NCBI GenBank assembly: GCA_001695595.3 | Contig: MBPM02000005.1 | Location: 496,001 to 560,000 of the forward strand | DNA from: Plasmopara viticola | Lineage: Eukaryota; Oomycota; Peronosporomycetes; Peronosporales; Peronosporaceae | DNA: 64,000 bases | Direction: 5' to 3' | Shown here: positions 45,222 to 57,800 of the stretch, one piece after another | How positions within the stretch are numbered: position 1 is the first letter of the stretch | How the letters are laid out: each line of letters starts with the position of its first letter | Notes under the pieces: generated by a model | Told to the model about the DNA's origin: nothing | Database searches by the model: none | What the model saw: only the letters and a program-made list of their open reading frames with translations | Position numbers and translations under genes: made by a program

Positions 45222-48200
45222 TTAGAGGCCGTTGCACTCCCCCTCAACTTGACAGTCCACAAGTCCGCATGCGTCACGAAGCTCCACAAAGCGCGGCGTC
45301 GGAATGGCCTTCGTTAACATATCCGCTAGCTGAGACTCCGATGGTACGTACTCCACCTTGATGGTGCCCTTCTCGACGTGGTCACGGACGAAGTGAGCTC
45401 GGAGGTCGATGTGCTTGGCGCGTGGGGTGTATCCGTGATTAGTTGCCAAACTAATGGCCGACTGGTTGTCCATGTAAATTGTCGACGCACTCGACACGTT
45501 TACACCCATCTCTGTGAGGAGGAAACGCAGCCACAGTACTTCTTAAGCGGTAAGTGCGAGAGCCATGTACTCGGCTTCAGCAGTTGATAACGCGACGGTC
45601 GCTTGACGCTTGCTCTTGTAGATGACCGGACCGTCAGCCATCTTCACCATCACGCCAGACGTCGAGCGTCGCGTCTCCTTATCACCACCCCACTTTGCGT
45701 CGCAGTATGTCACGATATTCTTGCCCTTTGCCGTGTAGTGGATGCCGATCGAATCATTGGCCTTGAGGTAGCGAAGTACACGTAGCGCAGCATTCCAATG
45801 CATCTCACGCGGCGTATCGAGGTACTGAGAGACTATCGACAGCACGTAGCCAATGTCGGGACGTGTGGCATTGGCAATATACAGCATTGATCCGATTAGT
45901 TTGCGGTACTTTTTTTGTCTGTGCATACACCGTGCTTGTCGGATGGGCTGAGATCTTGACCAATTACCATTGAGTTGCGGACACCATGAGCAGATACTTG
46001 ACCAAAACGCTCGATCAACTTGGTTATAAACTGAGATTGCTTCACCACCATTTCACCACGTTTCCGATCGTGAAGTACTTCCATCCCGAGAATGAAACGA
46101 GCATCACCGAGTGATTTGACCGTGAAGTGCGACGCGAGACTAGTACACACGGATCGCGCTTGTTCCTCTGTTTTGCAGCCGACAAGTAGATCGTCCACGT
46201 AGAGCACCACAAAACCCGCGGCCGCTGGGTCACTGTCATCTCGTCGAACGAAGAGACAAGGATCAGCTCGACACTGTTTGAAACCGAGATGCTTGAACAC
46301 GTCGCGGATGGTACAGTGCCACACAGCTGCAGCTTGCTTGAGTCCATAGAGGCTGCGGCGGAGTCTGCAAACCAATTCCGGCGCCACATTCACTCCTTCA
46401 GGGGGATTCATAAACACTGTTTCGTCAAGCTTGCCATTTAGAAATGCGGTCTCAATGTCAAAACTGGCGAATCATGAGGCGTCAAGAGCAGCACAATGCG
46501 AGAAAGACCCGGATCGTCTCCATGCTTGCCACTGGTGAGTATGTGTGGGTATAGTCTATGCCGCGAGTCTGGAGGAAACCTCGAGCGACCAGACGTGCCT
46601 TGTATTGCTTTACCGCTCCATTCTCGTCGTGCTTCTTCGCGAATACCCATTTGCATCCGATCACCTTGTTTCCTTGAAGTCGTTGCACCATGTCCCACGT
46701 GTGGCTCCGCACATGCGACCGAATCTCAGCACGAATAGCTTCCTTCCATTGTGGAGCGTCAGGGGCCGCCATTGCTTCAGCGTATGGTGTAGGCAGCTCA
46801 GACACCGCCAACGCAATTTCGTACTCGTTCAGGCGTGGTCGCTTGCTTTCTGGTTCTGGCTCATCGTCATTTTCAGCGCCACCAAGATGCAAAGGCATAT
46901 CTCCATCAGTCAGTAGACGCGGTTGTTCATACGTGATCGACCGAGAGCGAATGGAACTACCACTGAACACTATGCGATTCTCTGATGCATCGACGCCGAC
47001 GCCGACACCTCCACCATGAGGGATTATTGCTGACGGTGTGCACGGATCACCTCCGGCAGCACGGACGAGGTCAAGGCTCGGGTTGAGATGCTGGACGATG
47101 GCGGGGTGATCGATTGATCGACTTGGATGTTGTGAGTGCGGGACGATATCGCAATCAGGACTCTGGGCGAGCTGCATCTGCTGATCTTCGGTAGCAGTAG
47201 CAGGACTGATGCGCTGGACAACTTGCATCTGGCTGTTACTCCCCCTGTCCAAAGCATCAGTAGGAATGGGTGAGACTTGAGCATCAGTAGGGGGCACTTC
47301 TTCCATTTCAACGTCGGCGGCATCGTCGACATCCGCAGTTGCACCATGGTCGTTCTCATCCACTGGTCGCGGTGGCGGAATATACATCACGGAATTGTGA
47401 TCATCGATGCTAACCACCCAAGGAGGGCAACTTGAGTCATCACTGACGGCATGGAACGTGTCTGGTGGTCGCTCATTCAGATGCACCGATCGCGAAATCA
47501 CGATGCGCTCGTCGCAGTAGTCCCACACACGGTACGCTTTCGAACCATCAGCGTATCCAAGGAAGAGGCAACGGTGAGCTCGAGGATCAAGTTTGCCGAC
47601 GTTTGGCTTGTCAACATGTACGTAGCCGCGAGCACCAAATACACGAAGGTCTTCGAGTGATTGGCGCTTTCCGGTTAATAATTTGAGAGGGCTCTGATCC
47701 GGTCGCGCAGTATTCGGGATACGGTTGACGATGTAAGCTGCAGTCCGGAACGCTTCAGCCCACCACACACGGTCCACTTGCATGTAGTGTAGCATCGATC
47801 GGGCCATGTCAGCTAGTGTCCGGTTCATAAGCTCAGCGGTCCCATTTTTCTGGGGGCTGTATGGCACACTCGTCTGGTGAATGATCCCTTTGGACGCACA
47901 GGACTTGCCGAAGCGCTTGCTCACATATTCACCACCGTTGTCACTACGAACACACATCACCTTGCAGCCGTGTTGCACCTTAACCTGAGTGCAAAATGCC
48001 TTGAAGCAATCGAACACTTGAGACTTCTGCTTGATGAAGTTGACGAACACTACTCGGCTGAAGTGGTCCAAGGAGACCACGATGTATACCGCACCACCCT
48101 TGGACTTCAGTTTAATTGGCCCCATCACATCCGTGTGCACAATCTCAAATGGGCGACCTGTCTTTATCTCGCTACCCGATTGGTGCGCGTACGAGCTCGT

Positions 48201-49571
48201 GGTCATTTTTCCTTGCGCACAGCCACTGCAAACACCACCATCCGATTGAAACAAAGCCATAGGGGGGACACCATCGCACGCGCGAGCAATTAGCTTTAGC
48301 TTGGTATCAGAGACGTGCCCCAGGCGCGCGTAAATGACTTCGTAGGCTTTACCACTTGACTCACCATCAAATGCCGTATACGCGTTGCCTTCCGCTCTGT
48401 ACTTTAGTTCACACGCGTACAGTTTCCCAATCCGAGGGACTCGAACAACAACCCGGCCATTCTGCGAAATGGAGGCACCGGTCTTGTCAAACTGCACAGC
48501 GAGATTCTTGGACATGAGTGCAGGAAGCGACAGTAGCTTTCGGTCCAATTTCTGAACGTGGAGAATATCCGTCAACTTCACCCGCACGCCTCCGGTAAAG
48601 TTAACTCGCACGGTACCCATACCTATGGCGGCAACCCGCTGGCCATTTGCCACCATGATCTCGATTGGTTCTGTAAGCGGGCGGTACTCCGAAAAATCAT
48701 TCCGATCCGTAGTCATGTGCGAGCTGGCTCCACTAACAAGGAGCCAGGTGGACGATCGCTCACCACCAGCGGTCATAGCGGAGAACGCGAAATCCGAACC
48801 ACCGGCATTGCCCTTCAGCCTCGGGCAATCTTGCTTCTTGTGGCCAGCTTCGTGGCATTCATAGCATCGGCCCTTAAACTCCTTCTTGTCACCACCATTA
48901 TGCCCTTTGCGTCCGTGTCCCTTGGCATTTCGTCCGCGTCGACCTCCACGCCCATTCTGGAACCTTCCACCATTATCACTCACCGTCGCCTTGAATGCTT
49001 GCTCCTTCACCTCGCGTTTCTGAATCATCTCATATTCGCGTCGGAGCATCTCTTTCGCCTCCAGCAGTGTCACACGGTCGCGCGCTTCGATGAGCCGCAC
49101 CATCGCGTCATACTCACTTGGCACACTACCAAGGAGGATCACCAGCTTCTCCTCTTCAGGCAGAGCGTCACCAACCGCAGCCAACTTCGCACACAATTCA
49201 TCGAACTGCACCAGATGCTCCATGAGACTCTCACCACTGGCCATCGCGAACTCGTGGAGTTGCTTGCGCAGCTGCACACGGTTGTGCAGACTCTGCTTCA
49301 TGAAAAATCCACGCAGAATTTGCCATGCTTCCCATGCAGAATTGGCTTCTCTCACCATCATCTGGTACGTTGGACTCAACAGCTTCGACACCACAGCCAG
49401 CGCTTTCACATCGGCGGCTTTCCATTGCGTGGGGGCGTTCACTGCGTCTTCTGGCTTCACCTCGAGATGATCGAGGAGGTCCTTCCTGGCTAATGCCATG
49501 CGGGCGTTAAACTCCCACAGGAAGTAGTTGTCGTCGCTGATGATCTCGTTCGGGTTCGTTATTGGGCTCAT
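45222..49571 (-). pseudogene. Copia gag-pol polyprotein, interrupted
   Basis: The 5' frame (49571-46482, 1029 codons) has a Gag domain (about 10-190), a basic linker, CCHC zinc knuckle CYECHEAGHKKQDC (236-249), the protease site, and integrase with D481, D544 and E580 (SDNGGEY, SPQKNGTAE), then the start of RT. RT continues with YVDD in 46417-45896 and RNase H in 45926-45543 and 45509-45222 (STAEAEYMAL). Breaks: TGA at 46482-46484; a frameshift in the A/T run at 46460-46463; a frameshift at the T7 run 45910-45916; TAA at 45543-45545. The protease motif reads LLVSGASSH, Val279 replacing the catalytic Asp. The HHCC finger lacks its first His (IYARLGH). It could be mobilised only by an intact relative. 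Confidence 0.95.
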
Positions 49572-49581
49572 AACCTATAAC

Positions 49582-49738
49582 AATGTGATTGTCGCAGTGC
49601 AAAATGGAAAGTAAATTCATAGGAATAAAGCAAACTATAGGCTCTAACTCACTTGTAGCCACGTGTTCTTCTGTCTCGATACTCTAGAATGTGACTGATT
49701 CTCTTATATGTCAAGTTGACACATACTGTGGGACACCC
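49582..49738 (-). repeat. Copia 5' LTR
   Basis: 157 bp. On minus it should carry the promoter. Immediately inside, GGTTATGAGCCC (49564-49575 region) resembles the initiator-tRNA-type primer-binding site of copia elements and contains the polyprotein start ATG at 49571. Termini by this alignment are GGG...ATT rather than TG...CA, but an inner TGTCCC...ATCACA pair does show TG/CA. Confidence 0.85.
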
Positions 49739-49743
49739 GTTAC

Positions 49744-51500
49744 ATGGCCAATATGTCATCATGACGTAGGTTGCATCGCTATTTTGACAAACACGACACT
49801 GTTGTTATAGGAATTGTAGTTGTGTGAATGTCAAAAAAATTGAGATCAGACTAGTACGAACGCAAATCAAATGGATCCGTTAACGTAATCTCAGCTACAA
49901 GCATCAATCAATCACGTTGTAACACGAGGAGAAAAATAACTATACCGTTTCGATCCCACCAAATAAATCGTTTCTGCTGAAGACAAACAGAAACCCATCG
50001 TACAATTGGTGAACCGTTGTCATTCTTTTGGCAATGATTCTTTCCATCGATCCGACGCGTTGCACACAATCTATTTGAGCTAAAGGACGTCCACACCGAT
50101 GCAGAGTCAACATTTAATCAAATGAACAATTGTCCTAGATACTATTTACTGCGACGTTGCTTCGTCCAGCACTGCCATTGTTCCCACTCCAGTTATTCTT
50201 TTATCAATTTGCAAAGTCACGTTTGATTAAATTACAACGTGTACTAGAGGGAATGAAAGTTATTATCTATTGCCTTATCTCCACCGACTTTTCATGAAAG
50301 TTTTGCCGCTGTTTGTGACGCGAACTTGTTTCGTGCTTCTGCTTGTCAATTTTTGAACTAAGAGATACGTTAAATCACGGAACATTTCATCGTTTGTGGC
50401 AATCAACCACCTCAGGCGACAACATTATCGCAGAAGGCCTGATTGGCATCAAGTGCGTTGTCCAATATGACATTCACTAATTTTCAGCACTTTCGTATAC
50501 TTCTCGGCACTTTTTCGCTTCGACTGTGCTTGTCCCTTCAAGCTTTCAATCGATTGCTTAAGATGTGTTAGTGGGTGAGATCACAACTTGGTCTATCGAA
50601 CACCTCCCTTTTTTGAGATGAAGAGCAGCGCACATGTATAGGAAGCAGACTGGCTTGCGATTCAGACATTTTATTAGCTGAATTTAAGCAAAAAAACACA
50701 AACATTTCCTTTGCCCCTTTTTGTACACGACATATGAAATCTTAGATTTCCAAGAAAAATAACGGGATTACCTTTTTCTGAACTCGCTAGTTTGGTATAT
50801 AGCTGTACGAATAAAATTGCATGGCAGGCCCGGGATGAGCTGCTCTTCTTTGCATCGCAGTTGATGTAACTCCTACTTTTGAAAATGTTCGTCGATTTTT
50901 TTTTGTTCTATCAATAAGAAAGTTAGATTCCACAATGATTTGAGGGAGCCGGTTTTTTGCACGTATTATTGATTTGTCAAATATCAGCTTCCTTCCATAA
51001 GTAGGTATTCTAGTGTTTGGATCACTCTGCTTGGCTAAGTACTAGGATACCGAGCAGAGTGAAGGACTAAGTACAAGGAGACCTAGCAAAGTGACCTTAA
51101 TTATCGACATTTTCAAGAGCATTAAGGTTGCATTGGCTGTGCGAGCGGCATCGTGGCTTAAGCTCACGTGCTTTACAAAATGCAGCGATCAAACTTGATG
51201 CTCTGGGTTTGTCGATGCTTGAGGACACTCTGTTTAGTCTCAAGTACTTAAACGATTGCTCGCTTAAGCCGAATTAATATTGGAAACCTAGCTCTTAAAC
51301 ATGATCTTCTGTCGCAATGGTCATCAAATCATCAACTTCCATAGGTGCAAGACTTTTTGCATTGCTATCCTACAGAGCATTTAAAATTCAATGGTCTTCG
51401 CTCCAGCCAATCATAGATCATTATCATGGCTGTGGGGACTGCATTAAGGAGGGGCTGGTTAGCGGTTCCCTTATTCTTGCATAGATGTTCCCTCCAAAAG
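49744..51500. other. rest of the pseudogene 3' flank
   Basis: Continues the conserved effector 3' flank interrupted by the Copia element. It aligns with about 62560-63600 (for example 'caagcatcaat' then 'gatcacgttgt' at 49897 and 62737). At 50790-50815 it shows the unoccupied version of SINE copy 3's target ('tttggtatatagctgtacga'). No supported gene. A 62-codon minus frame is a chance ORF. Confidence 0.6.
51023..51090. repeat. imperfect hairpin plus 32-bp direct repeat
   Basis: cactctgcttgg (51023-51034) pairs with ccgagcagagtg (51050-51061) with one mismatch. ctaagtac.agg recurs at 51035 and 51067, a 32-bp period. Non-coding. Confidence 0.7.
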
Positions 51501-51568
51501 GGATATTGCAATGACCATTAGACCATGTACTTTTTTTTCAGCACAAACACTGTAATACACCAAGTGAC

Positions 51569-53695
51569 TTATGTGGCAGTGCCACCATCCACTGTTACAC
51601 AAAGTATGGTCGTGTCAAAGTTTTTTTTAGCTTCCTTCCCATCAAACGTCACCATTGTGATACGTCCAACAATCTGAGCAAGTCGTACAAATTGATTCGA
51701 AACAATAATTAAATTTAACCGACGATTCGTCGATTGCATATAAAGTATCATCGGATTTGAACGAGACAGCATTCTCAAGACACCAGTAAAGCTCGCATAG
51801 TCCAAATACCATGTGCCCTCCTGTGTAGGGATGCTAAGCATACGGACAACGCTTCACCTGCGTAAAGAATGCTTGCGCGGGCGTCAGTTACCCTTTCTTC
51901 AAAGCGTATGTGGCTCTATCCTGACGACTGACTATCAGAGAGTGAAGATATTGGGTTTTATTGCTAAAAGGTATGAGCCTGCTAGTGCGCCACCAGCTCA
52001 TTCCATCGAGCTGAGTATATTTGTATGGTACGAGCTTATTGGAGCCACACACTAGCTCGTGCGTTAAAATCCGCGTGCTCGCGAGCTACCAGTGATATTA
52101 TTGCTCACCCCGCTTCAGCTCCATACCCGCTTGACCAGTCAAAAATTGAAATTATTAATTTGATGCAGCGAGTTTCACTTAGCGGTAAGACTTTACCCTT
52201 GCGCTAATCTGATCGTTTGAATCATCCGAGAAGTTAGATTGATTAAGACTCGGTCCCAACGCTTAGCAAAAAGTCGCGCAGTTCTTAGCGCCAGGTTTTT
52301 CCCGGCTCTATGTTTTCTTGTGCAGACAACCATTCGTGTTTGCCAGCTCGATAAAGTGTAGGTTTAATGCCATCACTGTTAGCCCCACCGGTGATAGTCA
52401 CACCTCTTGAAGGTTTTAGAACGACGAAGCGATCTTTTAACGTGAATTTCAAACGTACAATCTTCCACACTATGCGACAGCTTCAGCGAATTCGATAAGC
52501 GAGGGAATTTGTAAAAAAATTACTCGAATAGGTGTTTGTCATCGACTGCCATCAAATTTCTAGATGTTCATAGCGGACTATCCACAGACCGACTGTTACA
52601 CAGAGTGAGTAATTTGCGCTATTAACTTCAATTTACGCAGTGTGTGCGCGATAACCAAGAACGCTGGAACATCATGGTCTCACCAATTATATATGTACTG
52701 AGCAATGCCGTTAAATGTACGTAAACGAGTCGCCACCCCATCACCGCCACCGCATTGTTTTTCTGACCTTAATGGCCAAACGGCTGTAGCAACTTCCATA
52801 CAAAATTCGTAATCAAATCAAAGACTTTATATCGTCAAAATTGGGTGTTTAAAGGCAACAGGGGTAATCAATTAATCAATATTTGCAATTCTTTCCCCTT
52901 TCTATTAACCACTATATCCTTTGAGAGATTTGTGCGTCAGACATCACTTTCTGTCTATCAGACATAATCGTTGTGATTTCTACCATTTTTCAAAGACCGC
53001 ACAACATACCAAGTGTGTTATACATAGATTCAAGGTCAACTGACGACCTTATTGTCCATCAGGGTTTAGAATAGACAGTACTTTTACATACGAGCCAAGC
53101 TCACAGTGTACAGCCATCGGGTGACAAACTGGTCGTTCGTAAAGGTCCCCGCATCAGATAGTCTACAATTTGTCAAGCTTGGCATCAAAAGACGAGGAAG
53201 GCTGTGTAAGCCAAGTCCATCTCATAAGGTTGTACCACCAAGTCGAGCACTTTTGGACTTAAGTAGAAGACGTCCCACAATGCAATCTCGCAAGCGATCA
53301 GTGCCTCACCGCGGACCTCACGCACCTTGTATCCACTAACCGATCGAATGCTTTGTGTAGTATGGTGAGGCCAAAGCTTTGTGAGTGATGATTGCAAAGA
53401 CTCAAGAGCACCATTGTTGAAAAATCACCCTGACTTTGTAGGTACTTTTATCCCTGGTGATCGTTGTTTTTAAAAGGATGTTTCTTGCAGCCATGAACGG
53501 AGGCGCTGGTGCCACGAGAAGAGCCTTGGGTTCGTAGTAATTTATGCAAAATCTGCACTCATGGAAGTATTATGTTACGGGCTATCGACTGCAAATAGCT
53601 CGAGGTCAAGCACACCAAACTCACTCTACTAAAGAGCTTGTAAAGCAGATATAATTATATATAGATGTCTTTTAATTACAGAGACGATCAATAAA
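51569..53695. other. decayed block of unit 2, no intact gene
   Basis: Aligns with about 35190-37450 of unit 1. On minus both copies show a related broken reading (…CLKNAVSFRPNDTL.. near 35430, …CLENAVSFKSDDTL.. near 51760), so an old coding sequence existed there. The family is not recognised. A second shared block reads on plus near 35690 and 51990 ('agctcgttcc/attcc..tcgagc'). Confidence 0.45.
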
Positions 53696-53938
53696 TTGCG
53701 CCGCTTTTTCGACTCGGCAACCATGTCGCCGGGCTTCCCGTTTTATGAACGATTTTTCTCCTTCGGTCCGGAGAAACACAAAACTGGTGCAGCCGGCCGA
53801 CACTCAGCAAAAACATACGACGAGACTGTTCGTCGGCGCACTAAATTCGGCAGACTTACCAATTTCGGGCCCACATTCGGCGTGGATTCTACACGCCAGC
53901 CCTATGCCGGTGTGACCTTGCACGCCGATTACTTATAA
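53696..53938 (+). CDS. hypothetical 80-codon ORF, GC-richer than surroundings
   Basis: Gly/Phe/Arg-rich sequence (SPGFPFYERFFSFGPEKHK) with no domain recognised. It stands out from neighbouring AT-rich DNA by base composition and has no evident counterpart in unit 1. It could be a fragment of an inserted element. Confidence 0.2.
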   Translation: MRRFFDSATMSPGFPFYERFFSFGPEKHKTGAAGRHSAKTYDETVRRRTKFGRLTNFGPTFGVDSTRQPYAGVTLHADYL

Positions 53939-54829
53939 AGTTTAAGCGGGTGCTGATGCAGCCATATATCCTCTCTTGACCGAGCCGATCGCCAGGCGTC
54001 GTATTGTTGACTCCATTAATAGTACAAAAATCTATTTTCTCTCCATGAACAACACGTAATGGGTCATCTTGAGCAGTGCTGAACTACATCGGTCCGACTT
54101 CCAACAAAAGCCGATGTATTACGTGCTTTGTTGCCTTGTCTAGTTTTGTCCGAGTGTTCGAATTGTTTGTTATGTCTTAAGCAGATTTTCCCCCATGTCA
54201 CCTCCCGAATACGTGTCACAAATGAAATCCAACACACACGAGCTCACGGTTGCAACAGGATTTATCCCATAGACTGGCCGACGCCATAACATTTCAAAAA
54301 GATGCATTTTGGTTTCCCGGTTTTTTTTTACCAAAAAGAAATATCCTGTAAGAAAGGAGGCCATCTGGTCTGTTAAAGTGACAGGTGAAGCGACTGTGTT
54401 TCATTTAGTAGTGATCTATGATCGATGTGTATCACGTAGATTTACGCTTGAGCGCGCTCAATCGCATTTAGCTCTTATCATGGCCATATTAGATTTTCGT
54501 ATCAACGCAAAGCTGACAAGCTTTATATGCATTTAATCAGTGTAGCTTCACAGCGTTTGATTGCAGCAATTTCGTGCCGATAATGAAATCTGGTGCGCCA
54601 CAGACGGCTTTGAGTGGTGAGTGGTCCTGCCAATTTTGCAAAAATGAAATTTACTGAAAAAAAATTTGCTCAGACCTAACTATTTTGTTTAGACGTAAAG
54701 TTTAAAAAGTATGCCTGATCCAAAAGGAAATTGGCCTCAATGGGATGTGCGCACATGTTATACTTCCAAGAAAAGAACTCTTTATATACATATCCTTTAC
54801 CGAAATATCACTTACTAGCTTTATTGTAA

Positions 54830-57800
54830 AGCTTATTTGTGCGCATGCACTCAAGCATCCTCTGCCAAAATCAGGTGTAACAAGGGTTTCTCACTCCTCA
54901 CTTCGTAATACGGTCCGGTGAACGATTTAGTTTAGACCGTATCTCTTGTATAAATTTACTATTTTTTGTATATCTTATGATTTTTGGCACCGTACGATGC
55001 CTATGAGGCCAATCTAAGACAAGTTTGACTAAGACGGAGTACTTCTCATCTTTCCGAAACTCTTTTACATGATATATCCGGAATACGCTTTTTGGTTTGC
55101 CGAGTATAAAAAACTTCGAGCTCAATCGTTTTACGAATTTGAACACTTTTGGCCGCCTTCACGAGGTTGCACGAATATAGCGTAGCTAGTGGTACCATTT
55201 TGAATTACATAAGCCACGTGCTGTTTTAAGCAGCAAAAAAAAGCTTATTGTAGAGCTAGCACAAAAGCACTTCGTGGGTTATTAACCAATGCTTAATGCA
55301 TAGAACTACTGTGCTGAATAGTAATTGTAGAGTATCTATCTCACCAAGAATTTCTTATCGATAAAATTGGAAAAATATAGCTCTTATTTGAAGCGCAACA
55401 TTACACTTAGTCCTGGAAGTTAGATTAATACTAGATTTTGCAGTCAAACAAATAGCAATTTGCGACTCGCGTAGGATCTTAGAAAAGAGAAACATGCTCT
55501 GACATAAACACATGTGATTTCCCCTTTGGAAGCGTTCTCTACCTGTAAAAACGTTTTAGCGGGACATCGTCAACACTAGATGACATACTTAATTACGTTG
55601 GTAGGGCCTGCGTGGAAAAAAAGGTGCCCAGCCGAAACTGAATTCCTGCGTACACAACCTGAACAAAGAGGAACAAAAAATCTCCTTCTTAAGTCTTAGA
55701 GGTTTGAACAGTCATGATACTTGATATTTTACGAAGAAAGAAAAACTGGTTTTAGCCATCTCGAAGATCAATGGAAGATCACGCAATAATATAGTGACGG
55801 CAACACCTCAATTGAGGCGGCATTAGCTTTTCAAAGGACCTTAAATTTTGAAACGCGAGCTTTTTAAATTTAAGTTTATGTTTTGTGTGGGATCATGTTC
55901 CCAATAGCCTGCTCGAGTAAAATTTTGGAGGACTCCAGCAAGAAGGTAGAATATGTAGAATGACTCGGCCAGTAATACGTTCTAGGTGGTGGTTGCGATC
56001 ACCGAAACCATTGAAAACTTAACTTTCAAGCGGCACGGGTTAATAAAGGTCACGAAGCTAGGGTTTATTGAGGAATGTGGTCTCTATGGACCTCAAAACT
56101 GTTAATAATGAGAACGAGGCCCTATCTACGGAATAGCATACGGACGTCCCTCGCTGAGTAATTTGTGGCGATGCTTACAATTGGCGACTGGGGCGCCCCC
56201 TGTGCTAAGTACATCAAAATTGAGGAGACCGAATCTCATCGGTCGACAAGTCGGTTGGTATACTATTACGAAACAGTAGCACACATTTGGTATAAAGTGT
56301 TAAACTGGGACAGAATTTAGATTTGTCGATTCTTAGGAATCAAAGATCTTTCTATATCATTCTCGAAGAAATCGTATTTGTAACACACTCGTACTTGGTA
56401 GTCTAAGCTTGCTGGTGGTTGCAGCTACCGCAGCCGTAGAGAAATTTTGTATACAATGGTCTGTTCTTATTAAATTGGACGGGCGACGCTCGATACTCCA
56501 CAGTCAAATATGGGATGGCGATTAAGCTCGATACTTCACTGTCAAATGAGTCAGCCCTATTCTAAGGCTCTACGAGCACATTATTGTAGCATTGTTAATA
56601 TCCGCATAGCGGCAGAACAAGGTAATAAATCTCGATAATTTATGCAAACAACTTATCGGCTTCCATAGCGTCGAGAGCTTCTTGGTCTAAAGCCTGGATG
56701 TGAGGTGTAGCTTGGAGCACCACGAGCCTCAGCTTTACCAAAATATTGGTTTGCTAAAACGAAACTTTGGCGAATCATGAACGTACCTTTGCTTAAAATT
56801 ATTTATGTGGATACTGAATCGAAGAGGTAATTGTGCTGCACATTAAAATAGCTAAAGCGAACATTGATAAATTTGAATGCAAGCGTTTGGAACATTAAGT
56901 GGACAAGACGATGCTCGTAGCAAGCAGTAATTGCTCAAGACATCGCACATTAGACATCAGCGAGACTATGAGTTAGCTCACATAAAAATAAAGCTAACAC
57001 CTAGATTGATGAACGAATATATAAGCCAAATTGGGGATGGCGATTTAGTTCGATACATCACTGTCCATTGAGTCAGCCCTATTCTAAGGCTCTACGAACA
57101 CATTATTGTAGCATTGTTAATATCCGCCTAGCGGCAGGAACAAGGTAATAAATCTCGATAATTTATGCAAACAACTTATCGACTTCCATAGCGTCGAGAG
57201 CTTCTTGGTCTGAAGCCTGGATGTAAGGTGTAGCTTGGAGCACCACGAGCCTCAGCTTTACCAAAATATTGGTTTGCTAAAACGAAACTTTGGCGAATCA
57301 CGAACGTACCGTTGCTTAAAAGTATTTGTGTGGATACTGAATCGAAGAGATAATTGTGCTGCACATTGAAATTGCTAAAACGAACATTGATAAATTTGAA
57401 TGCAAGCGTCTGGAACGTAAAGTGGCCAAGACGATGCTCGTAGCAAGCAGTATTTGCTCAAACATTGCACATTAGACATCAGTGGGACTATGAGTTAGCT
57501 CACATAAAAAAAGAGCTAACAGCGTGATTGATGAACGAATATATCAGTCTTAAAAATGATGCCAATCTAGTCTAATATGTGTGTAATTATCCCTCACACG
57601 CGTAAATACCTACTTATAGACAGCAAATATGTCTACATCGATATTGATTCCGAGCGAAGAAGACATATAGTAGAGCTTACTTCCGAAAGCGCATGATGCT
57701 TATCATGAATTCTAAAGGCTAAGAAGCTCTCAAGCTACACGACACATATGTGCATCCACACAGGCGTGTATAGACATATAGGACCTCCCAAAGTGGTCAC

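Larger units (their letters stand above)
45058..49743 (-). mobile_element. Ty1/copia LTR retrotransposon with 5-bp target duplication
   Basis: The element, on minus, spans 45063-49738 and is flanked by gttac (45058-45062 and 49739-49743). Two 157-bp LTRs differ at three positions, so insertion is recent. The order gag, protease, integrase, RT, RNase H is that of copia. The insertion splits the 3' flank of the effector pseudogene. The same flank is continuous in unit 2 (62343-63600), which confirms the empty site. The polyprotein is interrupted, so this copy is not autonomous. Confidence 0.95.
35110..50800 (+). repeat. tandem segmental duplication, unit 1
   Basis: Unit 1 parallels 51500-63600 in the same orientation. 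Landmarks: 'gcaatgaccattagac' (35122 and 51511), 'gagacagcattct' (35438 and 51761), 'tgcagacaaccattcg/gctcg' (36055 and 52322), 'ataagccacgtg'-type block (38410 and 55209), 'aggctggtgccaacagcaga' (42083; 'tgtcaacagcaga' at 58091), the effector gene (43634 and 61062), and the 3' flank (49860-50800 and 62680-63600). Offsets change only where an insertion occurs (SINE at 41563, Copia at 45063). Coding parts are far better conserved than the rest. Edges are approximate. Confidence 0.7.

Noticed and set aside
48558..49493. 311-codon plus-strand ORF, His/Leu-rich
   Set aside because: Antisense to the Copia gag-protease coding region, which has unmistakable domains in the other direction.
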